Assembly (NCBI RefSeq): GCF_009653635.1
Contig: NZ_PPFD01000002.1
Span: forward strand, 1-64,000
Length of the DNA: 64,000 bases
Reading direction: 5' to 3'
Source: Endozoicomonas sp. OPT23
Lineage (GTDB): Bacteria > Pseudomonadota > Gammaproteobacteria > Pseudomonadales > Endozoicomonadaceae
Program-made: the position numbers and the translations under genes
Notes under the pieces: generated by a model
What the model saw: only the letters and a program-made list of their open reading frames with translations
What the model was told of the DNA's origin: nothing
Database searches by the model: none
Part shown: in pieces, positions 44,910-55,190 of the stretch
Layout: each line of letters opens with the position of its first letter
How positions within the stretch are numbered: position 1 is the stretch's first letter

Positions 44910-46028
44910 TCAGGCTGGGACGGAAATTTGCTCTATGCCCATTTCCTGCATTACGTTGGCAATGACGTGCAAAAGTTCATCGATTTGTTCGTCAAACAAG
45001 CGGCCAATACAGCCAACACGGAAACTTTCTGCTTCGGTCAGCTTGCCCGGATAAATGATAAAACCGCGCTGTTTCAGCAATGCATAAAAATGATTGAAAC
45101 TGAATGAAGGGTGCGTCGGTGAGAAGAAGGTAACGATAATAGGTGATAGCCACTGATCTTCGAGCAGGGTGCGGAAGCCCATGTCCCTCATCCCACTGAC
45201 CAGTCGGTCACGGTTGCGACTGTATCGAGCCAGTCTGCCTTCAACGCCGCCTTCTGCCTGATGTTCGTCGAGCGCATTTAGAAAGGCGACAACCGTGTGA
45301 GTAGGCGGTGTATAGCGCCACTGACCGGTTTTCTCCATGTATTGCCACTGGTCGTACAAGTCGAGACTCAGTGAATGAGCATTACCGCTACTTTGTTCGA
45401 TCACACTCTTTCGAATCAGTGCGTAGCCAAAGCCGGGAACACCTTCGAAGCACTTGTTAGCCGATGAAATAAGGGCATCAAAAGGCAGTTGTTGTGCGTC
45501 GACAGGCAGAGCGCCAAAGGCACTCATTGAATCAATAATCAGCCCGCGACCAGCTTGAGCAACGGCTTCGGCGATCTCTTCAACAGGGTTGAGAATACCG
45601 GAGCTGGTTTCACAGTGAACGACAGCCACATGAGTGATCTCAGGATCGGCCTGCAACAGTGAAGTGAGTTCTTCTGCTCTTGGCGGGGCATAATCTCCTT
45701 TATCAAGAGATGCATGGCTTCTTCCCATGTACTGGCAGATCTTTGCCATGCGCTGGCCATAAGCGCCATTCATGAGAATCAGGATTTTGCCGCTGGGTGG
45801 AACAACGGTTGCAATCGTTGCTTCTACAGCAAAGGTACCACTGCCCTGAATGGGAATGCAGGTATGGCTGTTTTCAGCATTGGCGATACTCAGCAGACGC
45901 TGGCGAACCGATAGAGTAATACTCTTGAAATCTTCATCCCAGGAACCCCAGTCATGAAGCATGGCTTTCTTGACTGACATAGAGGTCGTAATCGGACCTG
46001 GTGTGAGCAGGTATGGATCGGTAGTCAT
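44910..46028 (-). CDS. phnW: 2-aminoethylphosphonate:pyruvate transaminase
   Basis: A 372-aa PLP-dependent class V aminotransferase. [23 protein letters not shown] at the N-terminus, the [11 protein letters not shown] phosphate-binding loop, [13 protein letters not shown], the Asp of [14 protein letters not shown] and the PLP Lys in [13 protein letters not shown] are all characteristic of PhnW. It moves the amino group of AEP to pyruvate, giving alanine and phosphonoacetaldehyde for PhnX. First gene of the leftward phnW-phnX-adh unit and divergent from carA. An inverted repeat spans its upstream region (46039-46099). Confidence 0.95.
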   Translation of the reverse strand: MTTDPYLLTPGPITTSMSVKKAMLHDWGSWDEDFKSITLSVRQRLLSIANAENSHTCIPIQGSGTFAVEATIATVVPPSGKILILMNGAYGQRMAKICQYMGRSHASLDKGDYAPPRAEELTSLLQADPEITHVAVVHCETSSGILNPVEEIAEAVAQAGRGLIIDSMSAFGALPVDAQQLPFDALISSANKCFEGVPGFGYALIRKSVIEQSSGNAHSLSLDLYDQWQYMEKTGQWRYTPPTHTVVAFLNALDEHQAEGGVEGRLARYSRNRDRLVSGMRDMGFRTLLEDQWLSPIIVTFFSPTHPSFSFNHFYALLKQRGFIIYPGKLTEAESFRVGCIGRLFDEQIDELLHVIANVMQEMGIEQISVPA

Positions 46029-46038
46029 AAGTTTGGTA

Positions 46039-46099
46039 TTCCCGATCAGGGCTGTTGATGAACAGGTTAAGGGGAAAAAGTGTATACCTAGATCGGGAA
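46039..46099. promoter_or_regulatory. Widely spaced inverted repeat upstream of phnW
   Basis: TTCCCGATC (46039-46047) and GATCGGGAA (46091-46099) are perfect 9-base arms 43 bases apart. They flank the likely phnW promoter/leader region, an arrangement that would suit two operator half-sites. Confidence 0.4.
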
Positions 46100-46154
46100 A
46101 AGGTTGGTTAAGGTTTTATGACAATATTTCAGGGCTTGCTCGAGCTTGAAGCTA

Positions 46155-46193
46155 TGTGAATATTTATTCGTATTTATTGGTGTTTTATTTATT
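46155..46193 (+). promoter_or_regulatory. Paired ArgR boxes upstream of carA
   Basis: 46155-46172 contains TGAAT-ATTT-ATTCG, one base from the ARG-box core (TGAAT, four A/T, ATTCA). After a 3-base spacer, 46176-46193 is a weaker second box. The 18-3-18 arrangement is the usual layout for ArgR, which represses carAB with arginine in many gammaproteobacteria. Confidence 0.68.
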
Positions 46194-46316
46194 ATGGGGA
46201 GAGGGTATTATCGATTTGTGGACACCATCCACTGATAGGTAGTTAACTCTTCAGGCTTTCGTAATCTTGTGTTCGTGTAGGTATTTATCTGGACGGTTCA
46301 AAAATTTTGTGTTTAA

Positions 46317-46388
46317 ATGCGAAAAATTTGCATGATATTTCTGAGGCGAACAGAAGTGCCTGATATACCGACTAAGACAGTATTTTAA
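46317..46388 (+). CDS. Possible carA leader peptide, 23 aa
   Basis: An ATG frame of 23 codons (peptide begins MRKICMIFLRRTEV) whose stop overlaps the first bases of the terminator hairpin at 46387-46428. Three of its codons are for Arg, all rare types (CGA, AGG, CGA). The position suits a transcription-attenuation leader. No convincing ribosome binding site precedes it, so translation is uncertain. Confidence 0.35.
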   Translation: MRKICMIFLRRTEVPDIPTKTVF

Positions 46389-46428
46389 AAAGCGAGATGG
46401 TGGAATTTCCACTTTCTCGCTTTTTTTT
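46387..46428 (+). terminator. Terminator/attenuator hairpin in the carA leader
   Basis: AAAAAGCGAGA (46387-46397) pairs with TCTCGCTTTTT (46415-46425); an inner GTGG/CCAC stem extends it, and eight T follow. It lies about 145 bases ahead of carA on the coding strand, with no gene before it that needs a terminator. Confidence 0.8.
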
Positions 46429-46505
46429 GGCGTTTTTTTGCACAGAATGTTCAGTAATTAAGTTGTCTTAACCGGTGATAATAAGCAGAACGCCGGTAAG
46501 GACTG

Positions 46506-46550
46506 AAAATGCAGCTTGGTTTACACAGTAAATGATGGCTGCATTTTTAT
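46506..46550 (+). promoter_or_regulatory. Second terminator-like hairpin just before carA
   Basis: AAAATGCAGC (46506-46515) pairs with GCTGCATTTT (46538-46547), with a T-rich tail, ending about 25 bases before the carA start. It could act as a second attenuator or control access to the ribosome binding site. Confidence 0.55.
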
Positions 46551-46572
46551 AGGTTATATGTGGGAGGAATCA

Positions 46573-47718
46573 TTGAGTAAGTCAGCCGTATTGGCTCTGG
46601 AAGACGGAAGCATCTTTCGGGGCATTGCCATTGGAGCAGATGGTGAAACTAGTGGTGAAGTCGTTTTCAATACCGCGATGACCGGCTATCAGGAAATACT
46701 CACCGATCCATCCTATTCACGACAAATCGTCACTCTTACTTATCCCCATATTGGTAACACCGGCATTACTCCGATGGATGAAGAATCCTCCGAAGTACAT
46801 GCTGCCGGCCTGGTGATTCGTGATCTGCCGCTGCTGAGCAGCAACTGGCGGAATAAGATGCCACTGGATGAGTACCTGAGAGAGAACAACATCATCGCCA
46901 TTGCCGAGATCGATACTCGTCGTCTGACCCGCATCCTTCGTGACAAAGGTGCTCAGAACGGCTGCATTATGGTGGCCGATGAGAACGGCAAGATTGATGA
47001 ATCCGCAGCGCTGGAAAAGGCCAAAGCTTTTCCCGGTCTGAAAGGAATGGATCTGGCGAAAGAAGTTACGACAGCTGATGCCTATGAGTGGAAAGAAAGT
47101 GTCTGGGCATTGGAAACTGACGATCATCAGACGCTTGAAGATCAGCCTTTCCACGTTGTGGCCTATGATTTCGGTGTTAAACGCAACATCCTCCGGATGT
47201 TGGTTCAACGCGGTTGCCGCCTGACCGTTGTTCCTGCAGAAACGCCTGCAAAGGATGTGCTGGCCATGAATCCGGACGGTATCTTCCTGTCCAATGGTCC
47301 TGGCGATCCAGAGCCATGTACGTATGCCATTGAAGCGATTCAGGAGATCCTGGAAACAAGGATTCCTGTCTTCGGTATCTGCCTGGGTCATCAGTTGCTG
47401 GGTCTGGCCAGTGGTGCCAGCACCATCAAGATGAAGTTTGGTCATCATGGTGCCAATCACCCGGTTCAGGATCTGGATGTCGGTAATGTCATGATTACCA
47501 GCCAGAACCACGGTTTCGCAGTGTCTGAAGAAGGCTTGCCAGCCAATATTAAAGTGACTCACAAGTCGCTGTTCGATGGCAGTTTACAGGGTATTGAACT
47601 GACCGACCGACCAGCATTCAGCTTCCAGGGACACCCGGAAGCAAGCCCTGGTCCACACGATGTGGCCGGACTGTTTGACCGCTTTATCAGTCTGCTTGAA
47701 ACACATACAGCAGCCTGA
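46573..47718 (+). CDS. carA: Carbamoyl phosphate synthase small subunit
   Basis: A 381-aa glutaminase subunit that supplies ammonia to CarB for carbamoyl phosphate, used in arginine and pyrimidine synthesis. The amidotransferase domain has the nucleophile Cys in [11 protein letters not shown] and the His-Glu pair in [11 protein letters not shown]. The start is the TTG at 46573: GGGAGGA lies directly upstream, and the product then begins [14 protein letters not shown], as in the family; the in-frame starts at 46516 and 46558 would add foreign residues. Regulation is suggested by the ArgR boxes and hairpins in the long leader. Confidence 0.97.
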   Translation: MSKSAVLALEDGSIFRGIAIGADGETSGEVVFNTAMTGYQEILTDPSYSRQIVTLTYPHIGNTGITPMDEESSEVHAAGLVIRDLPLLSSNWRNKMPLDEYLRENNIIAIAEIDTRRLTRILRDKGAQNGCIMVADENGKIDESAALEKAKAFPGLKGMDLAKEVTTADAYEWKESVWALETDDHQTLEDQPFHVVAYDFGVKRNILRMLVQRGCRLTVVPAETPAKDVLAMNPDGIFLSNGPGDPEPCTYAIEAIQEILETRIPVFGICLGHQLLGLASGASTIKMKFGHHGANHPVQDLDVGNVMITSQNHGFAVSEEGLPANIKVTHKSLFDGSLQGIELTDRPAFSFQGHPEASPGPHDVAGLFDRFISLLETHTAA

Positions 47719-47796
47719 TTCGACCATCAGTTGAATAATAAGGTTTGGGTGGTTTGATGCTGCCTGAATCTTTGCGAACAGTTTTAGAGAATAAAG

Positions 47797-50700
47797 ATGC
47801 CAAAACGTACTGATATCGAAACAATTCTGATCATTGGGGCGGGCCCAATCATCATCGGTCAGGCTTGTGAGTTTGACTACTCCGGTGCCCAGGCTTGCAA
47901 GGCTTTGCGCGAAGAAGGTTACCGTGTAGTTCTGGTGAACTCGAATCCAGCCACTATCATGACTGACCCGACCATGGCGGATGCGACCTACATCGAGCCA
48001 ATTCGCTGGGAAACCGTTGAAAAGATCATTGAAAAAGAAAAGCCGGATGCGGTTCTGCCAACCATGGGTGGTCAGACAGCTCTGAACTGTGCACTGGATC
48101 TGTTCCATAAAGGCGTGCTGGCGAAACATAATGTTCAGATGATTGGTGCCAGTCGTACAGCGATTGATAAAGCAGAAGACCGTCAGCTGTTTGATACAGC
48201 GATGAAGAATATAGGTCTGGAAACACCGCGTTCCGGTATTGCGCATACCCTGGATGAAGCATGGGGCGTGCAGGCTGAAGTTGGTTTCCCTTGTATTATC
48301 CGTCCGTCGTTTACCATGGGCGGTTCCGGTGGTGGTATTGCTTACAATAAGGATGAGTTTGAAGAGATCTGTAAGCGTGGTATCGATCTGTCGCCTACCA
48401 GTGAGCTGTTGATCGACGAATCTCTGATCGGCTGGAAAGAGTACGAGATGGAGGTAGTTCGTGACCGTAACGACAACTGCATCATCGTCTGCTCCATTGA
48501 AAATTTCGACCCAATGGGTGTTCACACCGGTGACTCCATCACCGTTGCACCAGCCCAGACGCTGACCGATAAAGAATATCAGATCATGCGTAACGCCTCG
48601 GTGGCGGTACTGCGTGAAATTGGCGTAGAGACAGGCGGTTCCAACGTACAGTTCGGTATCTGTCCGGATACCGGTCGTATGGTGGTGATCGAGATGAATC
48701 CTCGGGTTTCCCGTTCCTCTGCTCTGGCCTCTAAAGCAACCGGTTTCCCGATTGCCAAGGTCGCTGCCAAGCTGGCTGTGGGTTACACGCTGGACGAACT
48801 GCGTAACGAAATTACCGGTGGTATCGTTCCGGCGTCGTTTGAACCAACCATCGATTACGTCGTTACCAAGATCCCACGTTTTGCCTTTGAGAAATTCCCT
48901 CAGGCTGACGACCGACTGACCACCCAGATGAAATCTGTCGGTGAGGTAATGGCCATTGGTCGTACTTTCCAGGAGTCCATGCAGAAAGCACTGCGTGGTC
49001 TGGAAACCGGCGCTACCGGTTTCAATCCTGTGATTGATGTGGCTGAAGAGAATGCCATCGATAAGATCAGGGCTGAGCTGGCGACACCCAAGACCGATCG
49101 TCCTTATTATGTGGCTGACGCTTTCCGTGCCGGACTGACTATTGAGGACGTTTTCGACAGCTGCATGATCGACCCGTGGTTCCTGGTTCAGATTGAAGAT
49201 ATTGTTAAGGAAGAACAAAAGCTGGTAGGCCAGTCTCTCGTTGATCTGGATGCTGATCGTCTGTTCCGCCTGAAGCGCAAAGGCTTCAGTGATGCCCGTA
49301 TGTCTGAAGTTATGGGTATTGAAGAAAAAGCATTGCGTGACCATCGTCGTGGACTGGGTATCAAGCCAGTCTTTAAACGTGTGGACACTTGTGCGGCAGA
49401 ATTTTCGTCTGACACCGCTTACCTCTACTCTACTTACGAGGAAGAGTGTGAAGCACTGCCAACCAATAACGAAAAAATCATGGTTATTGGTGGTGGCCCG
49501 AACCGTATCGGTCAGGGTATCGAGTTTGATTACTGCTGCGTACACGCAGCCATGGCAGCCCGTGAAGACGGTTACGAAACCATCATGGTTAACTGTAACC
49601 CCGAGACGGTTTCAACCGATTATGACACTTCCGACCGTCTCTACTTTGAGCCGGTAACACTGGAAGATGTTCTGGCGATCATTGATGTTGAGAACCCTAA
49701 AGGCGTCATCGTACAGTACGGTGGTCAGACACCTCTGAAGCTGGCTCGTGATCTGGAAGCAGAAGGCGTTTCCATCATTGGTACTTCACCAGACGCGATC
49801 GATCTGGCAGAAGACCGTGAACGTTTTCAGGGCATGATCCAGAAACTGGGTCTGCTGCAGCCACCTAATGCGACAGTTCGGAGTGCTGAAGCCGCTGTAG
49901 AAAAGGCCAGTGAGATTGGTTATCCGCTGGTGGTTCGTCCGTCCTATGTTCTGGGTGGTCGTGCGATGGAAATTGTTGCAGCCGAATCCGAGCTGCAGAA
50001 GTACATGAAAGAAGCGGTACAGGTGTCTAACGATAGTCCTGTATTGCTGGATCACTTCCTGAACCGTGCTATTGAAGTGGACGTTGATGCAGTCTGCGAC
50101 GGTAAGCAGGTGGTGATTGGCGCCATCATGCAGCATATCGAGCAAGCCGGTATTCACTCCGGTGACTCCGGTTGCTCACTGCCTCCGTACAGCCTGAGTC
50201 CGCGCATTCAGGACCAGATTCGTGAGCAGGTGAAAGCCATGGCCATGGAACTGGGTGTTGTTGGTTTGATGAACGTTCAGCTGGCACTGCAGGACGGTGA
50301 ACTCTACGTTATCGAGGTGAACCCTCGTGCTTCCCGTACGGTTCCATTCGTCTCCAAATGCATTGGTCATTCACTGGCAAAGATCGCTGCACGCGTGATG
50401 ATGGGCAAGACTCTGGAAGAACTGGAATTCACTAAAGAGATAATTCCTCCCTACTACTGCGTAAAAGAGGCTATATTCCCATTCAACAAATTCCCGGGTG
50501 TTGATCCGATTCTCGGCCCAGAGATGAAGTCCACCGGTGAAGTTATGGGGGTAGGTGAGTCCTTCCCTGAGGCATACTATAAAGCCCAGTTGGCTGAAAA
50601 CCTGACACTGCCGAAAGGTGGCAAGGTGATCCTGAGTGTTCGTGAGCAGGATAAACCGCAGCTGCCGGGAATAGCCCAGTTGTTGATGGATACCGGTTTT

Positions 50701-51018
50701 GAACTGGTGGCCACAGCAGGTTCGGCTCAGGTGATCGAAGACGCAGGCTTACCTGTGACCCGGGTCAGGAAGGTGAAGGAAGGAAGACCGAATTTGGTGG
50801 ACAGCATCGTCAATGGTGATATAGCCTTCGTGGTTAACACGACCGAAGGTCGTCAGGCCATAGCCGACTCCTACACAATTCGCCGTTCTTCTCTGACCAA
50901 TAAAGTGCTTTACACCACCACCATGGCGGGTGCTGAAGCTATTGCCCGGGCCATTGCCTTTGGCTCGGAAAAAGTAGTCAGACGGCTTCAGGATTTACAC
51001 GAAGGTAGAACTGGATGA
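47797..51018 (+). CDS. carB: Carbamoyl phosphate synthase large subunit
   Basis: A 1073-aa enzyme with two homologous halves. The first begins [26 protein letters not shown] and the second [22 protein letters not shown] (about residue 555); each has an ATP-grasp fold ([26 protein letters not shown]). The C-terminal part (after about 930) is the allosteric domain that binds UMP and ornithine. Order carA-carB-greA is conserved in the class. The stop overlaps the greA start by 4 bases. Confidence 0.98.
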   Translation: MPKRTDIETILIIGAGPIIIGQACEFDYSGAQACKALREEGYRVVLVNSNPATIMTDPTMADATYIEPIRWETVEKIIEKEKPDAVLPTMGGQTALNCALDLFHKGVLAKHNVQMIGASRTAIDKAEDRQLFDTAMKNIGLETPRSGIAHTLDEAWGVQAEVGFPCIIRPSFTMGGSGGGIAYNKDEFEEICKRGIDLSPTSELLIDESLIGWKEYEMEVVRDRNDNCIIVCSIENFDPMGVHTGDSITVAPAQTLTDKEYQIMRNASVAVLREIGVETGGSNVQFGICPDTGRMVVIEMNPRVSRSSALASKATGFPIAKVAAKLAVGYTLDELRNEITGGIVPASFEPTIDYVVTKIPRFAFEKFPQADDRLTTQMKSVGEVMAIGRTFQESMQKALRGLETGATGFNPVIDVAEENAIDKIRAELATPKTDRPYYVADAFRAGLTIEDVFDSCMIDPWFLVQIEDIVKEEQKLVGQSLVDLDADRLFRLKRKGFSDARMSEVMGIEEKALRDHRRGLGIKPVFKRVDTCAAEFSSDTAYLYSTYEEECEALPTNNEKIMVIGGGPNRIGQGIEFDYCCVHAAMAAREDGYETIMVNCNPETVSTDYDTSDRLYFEPVTLEDVLAIIDVENPKGVIVQYGGQTPLKLARDLEAEGVSIIGTSPDAIDLAEDRERFQGMIQKLGLLQPPNATVRSAEAAVEKASEIGYPLVVRPSYVLGGRAMEIVAAESELQKYMKEAVQVSNDSPVLLDHFLNRAIEVDVDAVCDGKQVVIGAIMQHIEQAGIHSGDSGCSLPPYSLSPRIQDQIREQVKAMAMELGVVGLMNVQLALQDGELYVIEVNPRASRTVPFVSKCIGHSLAKIAARVMMGKTLEELEFTKEIIPPYYCVKEAIFPFNKFPGVDPILGPEMKSTGEVMGVGESFPEAYYKAQLAENLTLPKGGKVILSVREQDKPQLPGIAQLLMDTGFELVATAGSAQVIEDAGLPVTRVRKVKEGRPNLVDSIVNGDIAFVVNTTEGRQAIADSYTIRRSSLTNKVLYTTTMAGAEAIARAIAFGSEKVVRRLQDLHEGRTG

Positions 51019-51491
51019 CTCGATATCCAATGACTGTGGAGGGCGAAAAAGCCCTCCGTGATGAATTGACCCATTTGAAGTCTGTGGTTCGCCCACAGAT
51101 TTCTCAGGCTATCGCTGAAGCGCGAGAGCTGGGTGATCTGAAAGAAAACGCTGAATACCATGCAGCCCGTGAACAGCAGAGCTTTACTGAGGGTCGTGTT
51201 AACGACATCGAAGGTAAGCTATCTAATGCTATGGTGATTGACATCAATAGCATTGCTAAAAGCGGAAAAGTGATCTTTGGTGTGACTGTTGTTCTGATCA
51301 ATCTGGACAGTGATGAAGAAGTGACTTACAAAATTGTTGGTGATGATGAAGCCAGCATCAAGGTCAACAAGATCTCTGTCAATTCTCCAATCGCCCGAGC
51401 CTTGGTAGGTAAGGAAGAAGGTGATGTTGTTGTCGTTAACACGCCTTCCGGTAGTGTTGAATATGAGATTGATGAAGTGAAGCACATCTGA
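51015..51491 (+). CDS. greA: Transcription elongation factor GreA
   Basis: A 158-aa GreA: the N-terminal coiled coil ([35 protein letters not shown]) carries the acidic tip residues that trigger transcript cleavage by stalled RNA polymerase, and the C-terminal FKBP-like domain ends in [12 protein letters not shown]. It overlaps carB by an ATGA junction, so the two are translationally coupled. A strong terminator follows. Confidence 0.97.
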   Translation: MTRYPMTVEGEKALRDELTHLKSVVRPQISQAIAEARELGDLKENAEYHAAREQQSFTEGRVNDIEGKLSNAMVIDINSIAKSGKVIFGVTVVLINLDSDEEVTYKIVGDDEASIKVNKISVNSPIARALVGKEEGDVVVVNTPSGSVEYEIDEVKHI

Positions 51492-51513
51492 TTTTCAGGC
51501 GTTCATAAGTCAT

Positions 51514-51542
51514 AAAAAAACCGCACTCGTTGCGGTTTTTTT
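51514..51542. terminator. Terminator between greA and yhbY
   Basis: AAAAACCGCA / TGCGGTTTTT stem (51516-51540) with a CTCGT loop and T run; A run on the other side makes it work for both converging genes. Confidence 0.9.
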
Positions 51543-51587
51543 ATATGTCAGTGATTTATGGAGCGGTGATTTATGAGATAGAAAGTG

Positions 51588-51893
51588 TCAGAACGATTTT
51601 ACGTTAGACAGATTTGGTTTGGCTTCCTTGTTCTCTTTATAAATCAGAGCAATGTTGCCAATGGTCTGAATCAGCTCGCACTTTGTTTCTTTTACCAGCT
51701 CATCAATGGCCGCTTTCTTCGCTTCGCGATCACCGACTGCAAACTTAACCTTGATCAGCTCATGGTCGTGCAGAGCGCGCTGAGCTTCTTCAACAACACT
51801 GTCGCTCAGGCCTTTTCCGGCTACCATAACTACTGGCTTCAGATTGTGACCCAGGGAACGAAAGTGTCTTTTCTTCTCGGAACTAATGCTCAT
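51588..51893 (-). CDS. yhbY: Ribosome-associated RNA-binding protein YhbY (CRM domain)
   Basis: A 101-aa single CRM-domain protein. The conserved loop is VVMVAGKGLSDSVVEEA (the usual form is GxxG) and the sheet LIKVKFAVGDREAKKAAIDELV follows. YhbY binds pre-50S particles and helps assembly. It is divergent from rlmE, another 50S assembly gene, as in E. coli. Confidence 0.93.
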   Translation of the reverse strand: MSISSEKKRHFRSLGHNLKPVVMVAGKGLSDSVVEEAQRALHDHELIKVKFAVGDREAKKAAIDELVKETKCELIQTIGNIALIYKENKEAKPNLSNVKSF

Positions 51894-52130
51894 GATGTAA
51901 AATCCTGAGGCTGAAAGTTATGACTGCCGGTTGCATACAGCCATGGCAACCGGGTAGCAGTATGTAAGCGAAGTGTAATTTTACCAGTTATTCAGTCTGG
52001 TAATTATGGATTCGCGATGGCCGGTACGTATTTTTGGTTAGTACCGTCTTGGAAACTGCTGCTCAAAAGTCCAGTATTCTACTTTATTCTTCATGCCTAG
52101 CAATATCAGGTATATCAGGTAACAGATTTA

Positions 52131-52751
52131 ATGGCGCGATCCAAAAGCAGTGCATCCTGGCTTAAGGAGCATTTTGATGACAAATACGTCAAACAGTCCC
52201 AGGAAGACGGTTACCGTTCCCGGGCCAGCTACAAGCTGAAAGAGATTCAGGAAAAGGACAAGCTGATCAAGCCGGGCATGAGGGTTGTGGACCTTGGTGC
52301 AGCTCCTGGCGGCTGGTCTCAGATTGCTGCAGAACTGGTGGGAGATAATGGTCGCCTTGTCGCGTCCGATATTCTTCCAATGGATCCGTTAGCGGGTGTT
52401 GATTTTGTTCAGGGTGACTTCACGGAAGACGCTGTGCTGGAAAAAATCCTCGAAACCATCGGTAGTGACAAGGTAGACCTTGTAATTTCCGATATGGCCC
52501 CCAATATGAGTGGATCACTGGCAGTAGATCAGCCCAATGCGATGTATCTGGCTGAGCTGGCTCTGGATCTGGCAAGACAAGTGCTAAAGAAAAACGGCAG
52601 TTTTCTGACCAAGACGTTTCAGGGGGAAGGTTATCAGGAGTATCACAAGGATATGAAAACATCGTTTCAGAAAGTGATTACCCGCAAACCGGATTCTTCC
52701 AGAGCACGTTCCCGTGAGGTTTTTCTGCTGGCCAGAAATTTTACCGGCTGA
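52131..52751 (+). CDS. rlmE: 23S rRNA (uridine-2'-O-)-methyltransferase RlmE (FtsJ/RrmJ)
   Basis: A 206-aa heat-shock methyltransferase that modifies U2552 of 23S rRNA. The SAM site is [13 protein letters not shown], and the catalytic K-D-K-E set is seen in [32 protein letters not shown] and [11 protein letters not shown]. It is followed by ftsH, the usual partner. Confidence 0.96.
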   Translation: MARSKSSASWLKEHFDDKYVKQSQEDGYRSRASYKLKEIQEKDKLIKPGMRVVDLGAAPGGWSQIAAELVGDNGRLVASDILPMDPLAGVDFVQGDFTEDAVLEKILETIGSDKVDLVISDMAPNMSGSLAVDQPNAMYLAELALDLARQVLKKNGSFLTKTFQGEGYQEYHKDMKTSFQKVITRKPDSSRARSREVFLLARNFTG

Positions 52752-52997
52752 ATGACATTGTGATTTAAAAAAACAAACTTTACGCTGGAATCTGATTCAG
52801 TCTTTCCGACGTAATGTAAGCATGGAGTAATAGGGATTTCCTGCGACTCCATACAACCATCGACGACTGTCACCTGTATCTTCAATCGTGTATGGTAGAA
52901 GATGCGGATTAACCATAAAAGAGAGAGCAGAGCCGGTAATTATGCCCTTTACCAATGTTCGCTACAGGCTTGAGTACGCTCACGTGAGGGTGGCCCT

Positions 52998-54983
52998 ATG
53001 AATGATATGGCGAAAAATTTGATTTTGTGGGTCATCATTGCCCTTGTGCTGCTGACCGTATTTAAAAACTTCGATGGCATGCAGTCATCCACACAAAGAC
53101 TCAGTTATTCCGAGTTTGTTAGCAGTGTGGAAAATCGTCAGGTGAGTAAAGTCGTTATTGATGGTTTCACTATCAATGGTTACATGAGTAACAACGAACG
53201 CTTTGAAACCAACCTGCCGCCGGCTGTGCCCGATAATCAACTGATGGATGAGCTGTTGCGTGCCAACGTACAGGTCGAGTCCAAACCAATCGAAAAGCAA
53301 AGCATCTGGACACAGTTGCTGGTTGCCAGTTTCCCGATTCTGGTAATTCTTGCTGTCTTCATGTTCTTTATGCGTCAGATGCAGGGCGGCGGCGGTGGCC
53401 GTGGTGGTCCAATGAGCTTCGGCAAGTCGAAAGCACGACTACTGTCTGAAGATCAGATCAAAACCACCTTTGCTGATGTTGCTGGTGTAGAAGAAGCCAA
53501 AGAAGACGTTCAGGAACTCGTAGACTTCCTGAAAGATCCGGGTAAGTTTCAGCGTCTCGGTGGTCGTATTCCACGTGGCGTACTGATGGTAGGTCCTCCG
53601 GGTACGGGTAAAACACTGATTGCGAAAGCCATTGCTGGTGAAGCTAAGGTGCCGTTCTTTACTATCTCCGGTTCCGACTTTGTGGAAATGTTTGTGGGTG
53701 TGGGTGCGTCCCGTGTTCGCGATATGTTTGAACAAGCCAAGAAACAGGCTCCCTGCATTATCTTTATCGATGAGATCGATGCAGTAGGTCGCCATCGTGG
53801 TGCGGGTATGGGTGGTGGTCACGATGAGCGTGAGCAGACACTTAACCAGTTGCTGGTTGAAATGGATGGCTTTGAAGGAAACGACGGCGTTATTGTAATT
53901 GCGGCAACCAACCGTCCGGACGTTCTTGATCCTGCACTACTGCGCCCTGGTCGTTTTGACCGTCAGGTTGTTGTCGGCTTACCCGATATCCGTGGTCGTG
54001 CACAGATACTGAAAGTGCATATGCGTAAGGTGCCAATAGCAGACGACGTTGAGCCGGAAGTAATTGCTCGTGGTACTCCAGGCTTCTCTGGTGCGGACTT
54101 GTCCAATCTGGTCAACGAAGCGGCATTGTTCTGTGCTCGTGCAGGCAAGCGTACCGTAGGTATGCATGAGTTTGACCTTGCGAAAGATAAAATCATGATG
54201 GGCGCCGAGCGTAAGTCCATGGTGATGAGTGATAAGGAAAAGAGCAACACGGCTTACCATGAAGCAGGTCACGCTATCGTGGGTCGTATGGTTCCCGATC
54301 ACGACCCGGTCTACAAAGTGAGTATTATTCCTCGCGGACGTGCCCTGGGTGTCACCATGTTCCTGCCGGAAGAAGATCGCTACAGTCAGAGTAAAGAAGC
54401 TTTGATGAGCCAGATCTGTTCTCTGTTCGGTGGTCGTATCGCGGAAGAAATGACGTTGGGTAAAGCAGGTGTAACCACTGGTGCTTCCAACGACATTCAA
54501 CGTGCAACCCAGATTGCTCGTAGTATGGTGACCAAGTGGGGTCTTTCCGAGAAGCTGGGTCCGCTGCAGTACGATGATGAAGAGGGTGAAGTATTCCTCG
54601 GCAAGAACTACGGTAATGGTGGCGGAAGCATGAGTGTTTCCGGTGAAACTGCCAAACTGATTGATCAGGAAGTTCGTGCCATCATTGATGAATGCTACGG
54701 CACTGCAGAGCGTATTCTGGAAGAGAATCGCACCAAGCTGGACGTGATGGCTGATGCACTGATTCAGTACGAAACCATCGATGCTGATCAGATTGATGAC
54801 ATCATGGAAGGCAAGGCTCCGCGTCCTCCGAAAGAGTCTTCTGACTCTTCTTCAAAAGGTGACGGCGATGCCGGAATCAAGGCTGATAGCTCTTCTGAAG
54901 AGAAATCTGAAGAGAAGTCTGACGAAAAGCCGGAAGAGAAAAAGGATGAAGGTTCTGTTGGCGGTCCAGCCAGCGAAGTCTGA
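52998..54983 (+). CDS. ftsH: ATP-dependent zinc metalloprotease FtsH
   Basis: A 661-aa membrane protease. Two N-terminal helices ([27 protein letters not shown]) flank a periplasmic domain. The AAA+ domain has Walker A GPPGTGKT, Walker [13 protein letters not shown] and the second region of homology ([20 protein letters not shown]). The zinc site is HEAGH. It degrades membrane proteins and short-lived regulators such as sigma-32 and LpxC. The C-terminal tail is a low-complexity Ser/Glu/Lys stretch ([18 protein letters not shown]). GAGGGTGG precedes the ATG. Confidence 0.97.
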   Translation: MNDMAKNLILWVIIALVLLTVFKNFDGMQSSTQRLSYSEFVSSVENRQVSKVVIDGFTINGYMSNNERFETNLPPAVPDNQLMDELLRANVQVESKPIEKQSIWTQLLVASFPILVILAVFMFFMRQMQGGGGGRGGPMSFGKSKARLLSEDQIKTTFADVAGVEEAKEDVQELVDFLKDPGKFQRLGGRIPRGVLMVGPPGTGKTLIAKAIAGEAKVPFFTISGSDFVEMFVGVGASRVRDMFEQAKKQAPCIIFIDEIDAVGRHRGAGMGGGHDEREQTLNQLLVEMDGFEGNDGVIVIAATNRPDVLDPALLRPGRFDRQVVVGLPDIRGRAQILKVHMRKVPIADDVEPEVIARGTPGFSGADLSNLVNEAALFCARAGKRTVGMHEFDLAKDKIMMGAERKSMVMSDKEKSNTAYHEAGHAIVGRMVPDHDPVYKVSIIPRGRALGVTMFLPEEDRYSQSKEALMSQICSLFGGRIAEEMTLGKAGVTTGASNDIQRATQIARSMVTKWGLSEKLGPLQYDDEEGEVFLGKNYGNGGGSMSVSGETAKLIDQEVRAIIDECYGTAERILEENRTKLDVMADALIQYETIDADQIDDIMEGKAPRPPKESSDSSSKGDGDAGIKADSSSEEKSEEKSDEKPEEKKDEGSVGGPASEV

Positions 54984-55001
54984 TTCGTCGATCTAGCAAA
55001 C

Positions 55002-55032
55002 AAAAAGGCAGGATTTATATCCTGCCTTTTTT
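55002..55032 (+). terminator. Terminator after ftsH
   Basis: AAAAAGGCAGGAT / ATCCTGCCTTTTT stem with a short loop and T run. Confidence 0.92.
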
Positions 55033-55097
55033 ATATCTTAATTTTTATAGCTACACTCTTCTCTCGTTCATAAATCCCCGAATATATGAACGTAAAA

Positions 55098-55128
55098 GCT
55101 GCATCCCCTCCATCGACGGAGATGCAGC
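55098..55128. other. Hairpin upstream of folP
   Basis: GCTGCATC (55098-55105) and GATGCAGC (55121-55128) form an 8-bp stem; no T run follows. It lies about 60 bases ahead of folP; role unknown. Confidence 0.4.
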
Positions 55129-55190
55129 GACTTATTTATTCTATTACGTGTGTTTGCACAATTAATAACCAATAGCTTGGCTGTATAACC

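Noticed and set aside
47584-49545. 653-codon open frame on the minus strand across carA/carB
   Set aside because: Shadow of carB codon bias; starts inside carB and ends inside carA, with no family resemblance.
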